Origin: Rhodospirillaceae bacterium UBA3470
GTDB taxonomy: Bacteria > Pseudomonadota > Alphaproteobacteria > Rhodospirillales > Casp-alpha2
Direction of reading: 5' to 3'
DNA: 5,486 bases
Assembly: GCA_002378125.1 (NCBI GenBank)
Contig: DFRF01000217.1
Coordinates: 1 to 5,486 of the forward strand
The notes below the pieces were generated by a model that ran no database searches, was not told the DNA's origin, and saw only the letters and a program-made list of their open reading frames with translations. This document shows, one piece after another, positions 1 to 5,486 of the stretch; the first letter of the stretch is position 1, and each line of letters starts with the position of its first letter. Both the position numbers and the translations under genes were made by a program.

Positions 1-273
1 GGGATCCAGGATTGGCTAAACGCCACTACGGAAAGCGCATGGCAGAGTAAGGGGCGGGAAAACAAACTGACCAAGACCTACACCCGTAAGGAGTTTAAAA
101 CCCTGCTGCATGAAGCTGGGTTTGCCAATATCCGAATCCGTCAAACACCGTTGCAACTGCGTGACGTGCCTATCGTCGGGCGGTTCTTGCTCAAGTTGGG
201 CCTGACGTTTCTGGCGGAACGGCGCATCGGGCCGTTTGGCCGTATTATCATGGCGACCTTTAAGAAGTCATAA
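1..273 (+). CDS. Class I SAM-dependent methyltransferase, C-terminal fragment (5' end outside window)
   Basis: Frame 1 is open from the first base and ends at TAA 271-273, giving the last 90 residues of a protein whose start lies upstream. Residues 23-41 (LTKTYTRKEFKTLLHEAGF) match the segment that follows the catalytic core in many type-11 methyltransferases: a Tyr-Thr/Ser-x-x-Glu helix start, then a helix ending in E-A-G-F, then a beta strand (NIRIRQ). The end (GRIIMATFKK) resembles their final beta strand. The SAM-binding glycine motif would lie upstream and is not visible, so the substrate cannot be named. The family transfers a methyl group from S-adenosylmethionine to small molecules, sugars, lipids or quinones, usually in the cytoplasm. 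The next gene on this strand starts 45 or 99 bases downstream depending on its start codon, with no terminator hairpin seen between, so co-transcription is possible. The family call is fairly sure; the role is unknown. Confidence 0.72.
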   Translation, partial: GIQDWLNATTESAWQSKGRENKLTKTYTRKEFKTLLHEAGFANIRIRQTPLQLRDVPIVGRFLLKLGLTFLAERRIGPFGRIIMATFKKS

Positions 274-318
274 GCTGTTCATCGCCGAGGATTGGAAGTC
301 ATTCTGATCGTTTAAATT

Positions 319-1470
319 TTGCCTAGTCCATGCAATGATATTGGACGTACGCTCTTTACTGGAACACATGTATTGTCCCTTCTTGGAATCCTAAAAACGC
401 TTCGACGCTCCCTTGGCAACTTCGTCGCGATCAGTCGTGGCCGAATTCTTCGTCGGACCCATGTCCCAACACCGCGCACCGCCGCCTGCATTGAAACGTC
501 GCAACGCTGCAATCTGGCCTGCCGGTTCTGCGCTTATCCGAAACGTGGACCGGGAAATTTCATGAACTTAGCCCAGTTTCAAGAAACCGTAGAACAGATT
601 GTTCATTACGGAAGTAAGGAAATTTGGCTCACGCCAATGCTTGGGGAGATCTTCGCGGATGCAAGTTGGACCGACAAACTCCAATACGTGGACGGCCATA
701 GCAAGATCGAACGGTATGGCTTTTTCACTAACTTCATCTTGCCCTCTCCAAAAGATTTGGAAACACTGGTCAAACTCCGGAAACTAGGCTCCTTGCACAT
801 AAGCATATACGGTCACGATCGCGATTCTTTCCAAAAAATTACCCGAAAGGGCGAAGCCCAATATCAGCGCCTAATCGTCAATCTGGAAGTAATGACGTCG
901 CTGTTAAAGTCAACTCGAACGGATTTAGAAATCCACGTCAGTATCCGGTCTACGAGAGGCATGACGATCAACAACTTGCCCGCGTCCGACATTGTTACGG
1001 CATTGCAAAGATTATCTGAAATCAGCGGCGCATCCATTATTGTGAGTCAAGATTATGACAATTGGGGTGGCACTGTTTCCGACGTCGATGTGGCGGAAAT
1101 TGGAACCCCTTTGACCGACGGGCGCTTCATATACATGTTCGGTGCCTGCCAACTTCTGTTCTGTCCACCGCAGATCAGTGCTGACGGTGATTTGCGTGCT
1201 TGCGCGTGCCGGGATGTGGATGGATCGCTCACCATCGGAAATATTCACGACCGTCCGCTGAACGAACTCCATTCGTTTTCAAACCCAGCCTTTGTCAAAA
1301 TCATCAATGACCAGCAAGCAGGACGATTCAGCGGCAATTGTCGCACCTGCTCCTTATACAGAAGCATTTACGATGGCCGTGTCGCGTCCGATGATCCGCG
1401 TTGGCCATTACTCCCTTTTTCCGAGGCCCAAGCCATCCTATCGAATCACGGTCAGCGATATCGAAATTAA
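319..1470 (+). CDS. Radical SAM protein with C-terminal SPASM/twitch-like Fe-S domain
   Basis: This 383-residue protein carries the radical SAM cluster motif C-x3-C-x2-C at C64, C68 and C71 (RCNLACRFCAYP), which binds the [4Fe-4S] cluster that cleaves S-adenosylmethionine to a 5'-deoxyadenosyl radical. Barrel features follow: TPMLGEIF near 105-112 in the place of the usual G-G-E-P motif, GFFTNF near 134-139 and HISIYG near 160-165. The C-terminal part has C277, C282, then DGDLRACACRD with C295 and C297, then GNI at 307-309 and a final C341-x2-C344. This is the layout of a SPASM or twitch domain holding one auxiliary Fe-S cluster. Such proteins modify peptides, sugars or other small substrates; no precursor peptide is visible nearby and the substrate is unknown. 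No ATG or GTG lies before the cysteine motif. TTG 319 gives the longest usual-start form but lacks a Shine-Dalgarno. TTG 373, with GGA about 9 bases upstream, is an equally good start and removes 18 residues. The stop overlaps that of the convergent exporter gene. Confidence 0.88.
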   Translation: MPSPCNDIGRTLFTGTHVLSLLGILKTLRRSLGNFVAISRGRILRRTHVPTPRTAACIETSQRCNLACRFCAYPKRGPGNFMNLAQFQETVEQIVHYGSKEIWLTPMLGEIFADASWTDKLQYVDGHSKIERYGFFTNFILPSPKDLETLVKLRKLGSLHISIYGHDRDSFQKITRKGEAQYQRLIVNLEVMTSLLKSTRTDLEIHVSIRSTRGMTINNLPASDIVTALQRLSEISGASIIVSQDYDNWGGTVSDVDVAEIGTPLTDGRFIYMFGACQLLFCPPQISADGDLRACACRDVDGSLTIGNIHDRPLNELHSFSNPAFVKIINDQQAGRFSGNCRTCSLYRSIYDGRVASDDPRWPLLPFSEAQAILSNHGQRYRN

Positions 1471-3332
1471 GGATGCGCCTGCGCAGTCTCGGTGATCGCT
1501 TCCGTGTCCTCTGCCGCTCGTAATGTCCGTTCGACCTCAGCAGCGGCCTGTTGACGGGCCCACATATCCGCGTAAACGCCATCTGTGGCCAAAAGGTCCG
1601 GGTGGCGGCCACGCTCTACGATGGCGCCGCCAGACAGTACCAGGATCTCGTCCGCCTCGATGACCGTCGACAACCGGTGTGCGATCGTCAGGGTGGTTCG
1701 GTCCTTAGACACCTCGCGGAACGCGGTCAGTATTCCTTGTTCTGTCCGGCTGTCCAGCGCTGAGGTTGCTTCATCAAAGATGAGAATCTGTGGGTTCTTC
1801 AGCACTGTCCGTGCAATGGCGATCCGTTGCCGTTCACCGCCGGATAATTTCAGACCTCGTTCGCCGACGGTAGATTGGTAACCGTCCGGTAAGTCCATGA
1901 TGAAGTCATGGATATGCGCAAGGCGCGCCGCGTCTTCAACTTGGGCGGGGGAAGCTTCGGGCCCACCATAGGCGATGTTGTAATAAATGGTGTCGTTAAA
2001 CAGGACCGTGTCCTGGGGAACCATGCCTATGGCGCGTCTAAGGCTTTCTTGGGTTACGTCTCGGATATCCTGGCCGTCGATGGTGATTGTGCCGCCGGTA
2101 ATATCGTAGAACCGGAACAACAATCGTGAAATTGTCGATTTTCCCGAGCCGCTTGCGCCGACGATAGCGACTGTTCCGCCCGACGGGACATGGAAACTGA
2201 CATCCGCCAGGACGGGACGGCGCGGATCGTAGTCGAAGGTGACACTGTTGAAGACGACATGGCCCCCGTCGATGTTCAATTCGTTGGCGTTCGGGGAATC
2301 CTCAACCTCGGGATTCTCGGCCAGCAGCTGGAACATGGTCTCCATGTCCGTGAGCGAGCGTTTGATTTCCCTGTAAACGAAACCCAAGAAGTTCAGCGGC
2401 ATGAACATCTGCAGCAGGTAGGCGTTGACAAGAACGAAATCGCCCATTGTCATGTTGCCATCGATCACGCTGTGCCCCGCCATGATCATGGCGATGGTCA
2501 CGCCGGTCGCGATGATCGTGCCTTGGCCGATGTTGAGAAACGCCAGGGAGCTACCACTTTTCACGGCGGCATCCTCATAACGCTGAAGTGCGGTGTCGAA
2601 GCGCCGCGCCTCATGGTCCTCGTTGCCAAAGTATTTCACGGTTTCGAAGTTCAGCAAGCTGTCGATGGCCTTCGTGTTGGCGTCAGAATCCGTATCGTTC
2701 ATGGCACGGCGGAACTGTGTTCGCCATTCGGTGATGAAGGTCGTCCACGCGATGTAGGCGACAAGGGTCAAAAGGGTTACGGCAGCGAAACGCCAACCGT
2801 AGAGGTTCCATAGAATGCCGCACACCATGAGAATTTCGATCAGGGTCGGCAGAATGTTGAACAGCATGAACCGGAGTAGAAATTCGATCCCCTTGGTTCC
2901 GCGTTCCACGGCGCGGGCTACGCCGCCAGTCTTGCGATCTAAATGAAACCGTAGCGATAAGGCGTGAAGGTGACGAAAGGTCCTGAGCCCTGCCAGGCGG
3001 ATAGCCCGCTGGGCGACGCGTGTAAAAACGGCATCCCGCAGCTCACCAAAGGCGTCTGATAGCACGCGGAGAACGCCATAGGCGACCAGGAGGGAGATGG
3101 GCACCGCCAATAATTGGGCTTTCGGTTCGTTCAGGGCGTCTACTGCGTATTTGTAGAACATGGGCACGGCCACATTGGCGACCTTTGCTAGAACCAGTAG
3201 CACAAGCGCGAGGAGGACGCGGGCCCGCAATGACCAGGCGTCTTTAGGCCATATATAAGGCAATATAGCACCGATAGACTTGAGGCCGTCGCGGGGACCC
3301 TCCGGGGCCGTGGCTTGGTCACGAGAACGCAT
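1467..3332 (-). CDS. Atm1/HMT1-type ABC exporter, fused permease and ATPase (half-transporter)
   Basis: This 621-residue protein is a full-length half-transporter that should act as a homodimer in the inner membrane. Residues about 35-330 form the six-helix membrane domain. Residues about 355-595 form the ATPase: Walker A GASGSGKST 392-400, Q-loop Q440, signature LSGGE 496-500, Walker B ILIFDEATS 516-524 with catalytic E521, D-loop SALD 524-527 and switch H552. No key residue is missing. In the membrane domain, TEWRTQFRR (R204, R208) and LNIGQ (N267, Q270) match the pocket that binds glutathione in Novosphingobium Atm1 and yeast Atm1. The family exports glutathione-linked species, including sulfur compounds for Fe-S assembly and metal-glutathione conjugates; the substrate here is inferred. 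The ATG at 3330-3332 is preceded by GGAG 13 bases upstream, a rather long gap, but the N-terminal sequence fits the family and the next Met is residue 58. A polar tail of about 30 residues follows the ATPase. The gene is divergent from the small ORF at 3543 and G+C-richer than its neighbours. Confidence 0.95.
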   Translation of the reverse strand: MRSRDQATAPEGPRDGLKSIGAILPYIWPKDAWSLRARVLLALVLLVLAKVANVAVPMFYKYAVDALNEPKAQLLAVPISLLVAYGVLRVLSDAFGELRDAVFTRVAQRAIRLAGLRTFRHLHALSLRFHLDRKTGGVARAVERGTKGIEFLLRFMLFNILPTLIEILMVCGILWNLYGWRFAAVTLLTLVAYIAWTTFITEWRTQFRRAMNDTDSDANTKAIDSLLNFETVKYFGNEDHEARRFDTALQRYEDAAVKSGSSLAFLNIGQGTIIATGVTIAMIMAGHSVIDGNMTMGDFVLVNAYLLQMFMPLNFLGFVYREIKRSLTDMETMFQLLAENPEVEDSPNANELNIDGGHVVFNSVTFDYDPRRPVLADVSFHVPSGGTVAIVGASGSGKSTISRLLFRFYDITGGTITIDGQDIRDVTQESLRRAIGMVPQDTVLFNDTIYYNIAYGGPEASPAQVEDAARLAHIHDFIMDLPDGYQSTVGERGLKLSGGERQRIAIARTVLKNPQILIFDEATSALDSRTEQGILTAFREVSKDRTTLTIAHRLSTVIEADEILVLSGGAIVERGRHPDLLATDGVYADMWARQQAAAEVERTLRAAEDTEAITETAQAHP

Positions 3333-3542
3333 TGCTATGCCGCAACTCCAAATTGATGATTCGTAAGGATTTCGACAGTTTGGGGACTTTTAGATTTAGT
3401 CAGGAAACAGGACAAAAACAAACATCCGCACGATGGTTCCTATCGGGTTCTTAGTTGGCCGGGCTAGGCTAGAGTCGCTATGAGGTTGAAAACGGCCTTT
3501 TTGGATTGGAAAAGCAGTCGCCAAGTGGAGTAGCCTGTTTAT
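3333..3542. other. Divergent intergenic region, likely holding the exporter promoter
   Basis: The stretch separates the minus-strand exporter from the plus-strand 90-residue ORF and must hold the upstream signals of at least the exporter. On the minus strand TTGTCC (3407-3412) and TAAAAG (3384-3389) are 17 bases apart, a poor -35/-10 pair that I would not call on its own. A short direct repeat GCTAGGCTAG lies near 3463-3472. A 62-codon minus-strand ORF over 3396-3584 has no recognisable content and overlaps the start of the plus-strand ORF, so I do not call it. No convincing terminator hairpin, operator palindrome or RNA gene was seen. Confidence 0.4.
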
Positions 3543-3815
3543 ATGAATGCCACCGGCTACAAGTTGGCGATTCCTCGGCGTCAATCTAAATCGATTCTCG
3601 GTATCTCGATCAGCGTGATATGGCGCTGCGCCGTCATTGGTATCATCCCCCTATTAGTATGGAGTTTGAGCGGACCCATGCCCATCACAAAATGGGAACG
3701 TGCCGGCGATCGCCACTATAAGGTTCGGTATGTTCCGGGGACAGATGAGGCGTGTCTGATCCTCAAAATCAATCACATTACGCCGGGCCTCGAGCCTTTC
3801 ATCTGTTGGGACTGA
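3543..3815 (+). CDS. Hypothetical small protein with one predicted membrane helix
   Basis: I do not recognise this 90-residue product. The N-terminus is basic (K7, R12, R13, K16), followed by a hydrophobic stretch at about residues 18-44 (SILGISISVIW, then AVIGIIPLLVWSL) interrupted by R28. A polar C-terminal half of about 45 residues follows. Positive charges ahead of the helix suggest an N-in topology with the tail outside the cytoplasm; cysteines are C29, C71 and C88. GGAG lies 12 bases before the ATG, a long but possible ribosome-site spacing. The stop is followed after only 2 bases by the ATG of the broken YbaK gene, the kind of spacing seen in translationally coupled pairs, which mildly favours a real gene. 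Against it: no family match, small size, and a location beside a decaying gene, so it may itself be a remnant or a chance ORF. Confidence 0.42.
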   Translation: MNATGYKLAIPRRQSKSILGISISVIWRCAVIGIIPLLVWSLSGPMPITKWERAGDRHYKVRYVPGTDEACLILKINHITPGLEPFICWD

Positions 3816-3817
3816 GA

Positions 3818-4320
3818 ATGGCTGAGGTTACCGATATCCAAACGTTTCTTGCTGGCATGAACTAGAGTATCAGACTGTACCTTGTGCTCAGCCGATGCAG
3901 AAACAGCTATATTCGCCGAGAATTACGGTTTCGCAATGGACGTTTCCACAAACAGTATCTTGGTCACGACCAAAATCGGGGAACAGTAAGCTGGTAGCCT
4001 GCGTCGTCCTGGCGACGACGAGCTTGGACGTCAATAATTGGGTCCATAAGAAGATCAGCGCGCGTAAGGTTTTCTTCGCCAGTCCGAAAGATACCCTGCG
4101 CTTAACAGGCATGAAGTTAGGTGGAGGCACACCACGCCCACTCTGCCTTACCGATCAGCTACCCGTCTGGCTCGATGCCGCGGTCATGACGCGTGAGACA
4201 ATTATCCTGGGCGGAGGCGGCCGCGCGGTTGAGTTCGTCTTGGCATAGCAAGTCTGATACCATATTCGAAACGTCGAGCTTGTCGCGGGTGATAGCGCCG
4301 ACCTTACCATCTTTTATTGA
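3818..4320 (+). pseudogene. YbaK/EbsC-family aminoacyl-tRNA deacylase, multiply frameshifted pseudogene
   Basis: Pieces of one YbaK-domain protein can be read in order across all three frames. Frame 2, from ATG 3818, reads MAEVTDIQTFLAG and runs to TAG 3863. Frame 1, from about 3859, reads ELEYQTVPC. Frame 3, from about 3885, reads ETAIFAENYGFAMDVSTNS and on to GEQ before TAA 3987. Frame 1, from 3988, reads KLVACVVLATTSLDVN, then VFFASPKDTLRLTGM, then LPVWLDAAVM and IILGGGGRA, before TAG 4246 and TGA 4255. A last in-frame trace, NVELVAG (4270-4290), matches the usual family end. Intact members, around 150-165 residues, hydrolyse mischarged aminoacyl-tRNAs in the cytoplasm or act as related deacylases. 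The total span of about 167 codons fits a once complete gene. Three frameshifts plus two nonsense codons make a functional product very unlikely. The 117-codon ORF 3895-4248 is only the best-preserved part; its first 31 residues are out of frame with the family. A GGGA about 6 bases before ATG 3818 could be the old ribosome site. Confidence 0.8.
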
Positions 4321-4514
4321 TGGTGACTTTGAGAAGAAAAGGTCTCGCGCCGGTTTAAATTGAAGGGAACTTCAGAATTCGGTTTTCTAGCGAATGTTAG
4401 TTTTATCCATAGTCGTCAATTGTTTGCCTCACAGAACGCTGTGATTTATTCAGATCTAAAGTGCCAAACTGGGTCTTCTTGGTTCGGTGGGATTATTAGA
4501 TTGGACGCCTTGGT
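4321..4514. other. AT-rich spacer upstream of the acyltransferase gene
   Basis: This 194-base spacer has no ORF with recognisable content. It probably holds the acyltransferase promoter: TTGTTT (4420-4425) and GATTTA (4443-4448) are 17 bases apart, but the second overlaps the short hairpin and neither matches consensus well. A second inverted repeat, ACCATC (4306-4311) and GATGGT (4319-4324) around a 7-base loop, crosses the pseudogene end; its T-rich stretch is in the loop, so it does not look like a terminator. Confidence 0.35.
4429..4444 (+). terminator. Weak hairpin, possible terminator remnant
   Basis: TCACAG (4429-4434) and CTGTGA (4439-4444) form a perfect 6-bp stem with a four-base AACG loop, followed by TTTATT. 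The stem is short and not G+C-rich and the T run is interrupted, so it would be a weak intrinsic terminator at best. It could equally be a small operator palindrome in front of the acyltransferase gene. Its position between the pseudogene and the acyltransferase is suitable for either role. Confidence 0.22.
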
Positions 4515-5486
4515 ATGAACGAACGCAACGTATCGCTGGATTTTCTCCGTTTTGCCGCAGCCATGATTGTTGCCGTTCCGCACCTGATCATTTTTTTTAA
4601 ATTGTCAGACCATGCGGTAGATTTAGAAATTGTGACATCAATGGGTGTTGAGGTATTTTTTGCACTAAGCGGATTTGTCTTAGCCCCTTTAATATTTCGG
4701 ATCGTAACCACACATGGCTCTGTGTATGAGAATACGAGGGTTTTCTTCATTCGTCGATGGATGCGGACCCTACCGCTCTTCTTCTTCAGCGCGGTACTGC
4801 ATTTCGTCATATTTGATCCTGATTGGAATTTGCATGCATTCAGCTATTTTCTGTTTTTGCAGAATTTTGCCTGGAGCACGCCAAACTACGACTATTTTGC
4901 CGTATCCTGGTCTTTAGCAATCGAGGAGTGGTATTATGTTGTCCTTCCGCTATATTTGATTGCCTGTCGCCGTTATATCCATAAGAACAGGCCGTTGAAT
5001 GAGAATAGTGTTTTCATATACACGGCGGCATTTGTACTTGTTTTCATCGGATTAAAGGCTGTCTACCCCTCAACCGGGGAAGAATGGGGCGCGGAACTAC
5101 GCAGGGTGACGGTGTTTCGTCTCGACGCCATTGCGTTCGGAGCGCTTACCTTCCTTTTGGTTCAACGCAGATCATTTTTGGTAAATCCTGCGGTGCTCGC
5201 GATTTCTTTGCCGTTACAGGCATGGTTGGTGTATCTGCTATACGTGAGGATACTTTCAGGGGAGGCGACCCATTTCGAAGCGAATGTTCTGGTCTTCATA
5301 CTGAGTGCCACCTTCTCGTGTGCCTTGGTAGCCTTTGCTCACGTGGCGGACCGATGGATGCCCGTCGTTTCCCGGCCAGCCAGTCTTTGGGGTGGCCGTG
5401 TATCCTATGGAATCTATCTATTTCATATTCCGATCGGCGTCATGATAACGATCGTTCCGGCAGATTTGCTTCCGGGGGGAAGTTGG
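4515..5486 (+). CDS. Acyltransferase family 3 (OafA/YrhL-like) membrane protein, 3' end outside window
   Basis: The frame from ATG 4515 is open to the last base, giving 324 residues; the usual length is about 350-400, so perhaps 30-70 are missing. Family landmarks appear in order: LDFLRFAAAMIVAVPH at 8-23, holding the R-x10-H motif (R12, H23) linked to acyl transfer; GVEVFFALSGFVLAP at 44-58; FIRRWMRTLP at 78-87; VSWSLAIEEWYYVVLPLY at 130-147; FRLDAIAFGAL at 201-211; and GGRVSYGIYLFHIPI at 293-307. Many hydrophobic segments alternate with short basic loops, as expected for an inner-membrane protein of about ten helices. The family O-acylates (often O-acetylates) surface polysaccharides, lipids, peptidoglycan or secreted molecules; the acceptor here is unknown. 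The ribosome site is weak (GGA 9 bases before the ATG), and the start is chosen because family similarity begins at residue 8. A hand count gives about 43% G+C in 4561-4620, lower than the exporter gene. Confidence 0.92.
   Translation, partial: MNERNVSLDFLRFAAAMIVAVPHLIIFFKLSDHAVDLEIVTSMGVEVFFALSGFVLAPLIFRIVTTHGSVYENTRVFFIRRWMRTLPLFFFSAVLHFVIFDPDWNLHAFSYFLFLQNFAWSTPNYDYFAVSWSLAIEEWYYVVLPLYLIACRRYIHKNRPLNENSVFIYTAAFVLVFIGLKAVYPSTGEEWGAELRRVTVFRLDAIAFGALTFLLVQRRSFLVNPAVLAISLPLQAWLVYLLYVRILSGEATHFEANVLVFILSATFSCALVAFAHVADRWMPVVSRPASLWGGRVSYGIYLFHIPIGVMITIVPADLLPGGSW

Noticed and set aside
274..318. A possible precursor peptide or small RNA between the methyltransferase and the radical SAM gene.
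   Set aside because: The gap is only 45 bases, with no start codon plus ribosome site and no stable hairpin.
2190..2813. A 207-codon plus-strand ORF inside the exporter gene, with shorter ones at 1551-1763, 1585-1881 and 1908-2129.
   Set aside because: They lie entirely antisense to a well-supported gene, show His/Asp/Val-rich translations typical of reversed G+C-rich coding DNA, and match no family I recognise.
3396..3584. A 62-codon minus-strand ORF between the exporter and the small membrane ORF.
   Set aside because: There is no recognisable domain, no clear ribosome site, and it overlaps the start of the plus-strand ORF.
4002..4020. A perfect 7-bp inverted repeat (CGTCGTC / GACGACG) with a 5-base loop.
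   Set aside because: It lies within the conserved family segment VVLATT of the YbaK pseudogene and has no T run after it, so it is most simply explained by old coding sequence.
3895..4248. The 117-residue ORF as an intact gene.
   Set aside because: Its first 31 residues are in the wrong frame for the YbaK family, while the correct family residues are in frame 3 over the same bases; it is the main piece of a pseudogene.
4496..4810. A 104-codon minus-strand ORF opposite the acyltransferase start.
   Set aside because: It is Lys/Arg/Ser/Thr-rich with no domain and is antisense to clear family motifs of the acyltransferase.

Overview
The window looks like chromosomal DNA from a Gram-negative bacterium, most likely an alphaproteobacterium. 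The best clue is the large minus-strand ABC exporter. It matches the Atm1/HMT1 type known from alphaproteobacteria such as Novosphingobium, including the residues that line the glutathione pocket. This assignment is from remembered family features, not from a search.

Layout: (1) 1-273 (+) is the 3' end of a class I SAM-dependent methyltransferase, cut by the window edge. (2) 319-1470 (+) is a radical SAM protein with a C-terminal Cys-rich auxiliary-cluster domain; it has no ATG start and must use TTG or a similar codon. (3) 1467-3332 (-) is a full-length Atm1-type ABC exporter, tail to tail with the radical SAM gene so that the two stop codons overlap. (4) 3333-3542 is a 210-base divergent intergenic region with no clear gene. 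(5) 3543-3815 (+) is an unrecognised 90-residue ORF with one likely membrane helix. (6) 3818-4320 (+) is a broken YbaK/EbsC-family aminoacyl-tRNA deacylase gene. Its recognisable protein is spread over all three forward frames and ends in two nonsense codons. (7) 4321-4514 is an AT-richer spacer with one short weak hairpin. (8) 4515-5486 (+) is an acyltransferase-3 family membrane protein, open to the window end.

How the genes fit together: a methyltransferase, a radical SAM protein and an O-acyltransferase on one strand is a combination often found in surface-polysaccharide or other cell-envelope modification regions, so the plus strand may be part of such a locus. This is inference from gene types only, because no glycosyltransferase or flippase is in view. 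The exporter is probably an independent gene: it runs on the other strand, is visibly richer in G+C, and belongs to a family that handles glutathione-linked metal or sulfur species. The 3.5-4.5 kb segment, with an orphan small ORF and a decaying YbaK gene, reads like a degrading junction between the exporter and the acyltransferase.

I found no rRNA, tRNA, CRISPR array, insertion sequence or obvious attachment site. I found no convincing new multi-gene system; the most notable item is the multiply frameshifted YbaK pseudogene.
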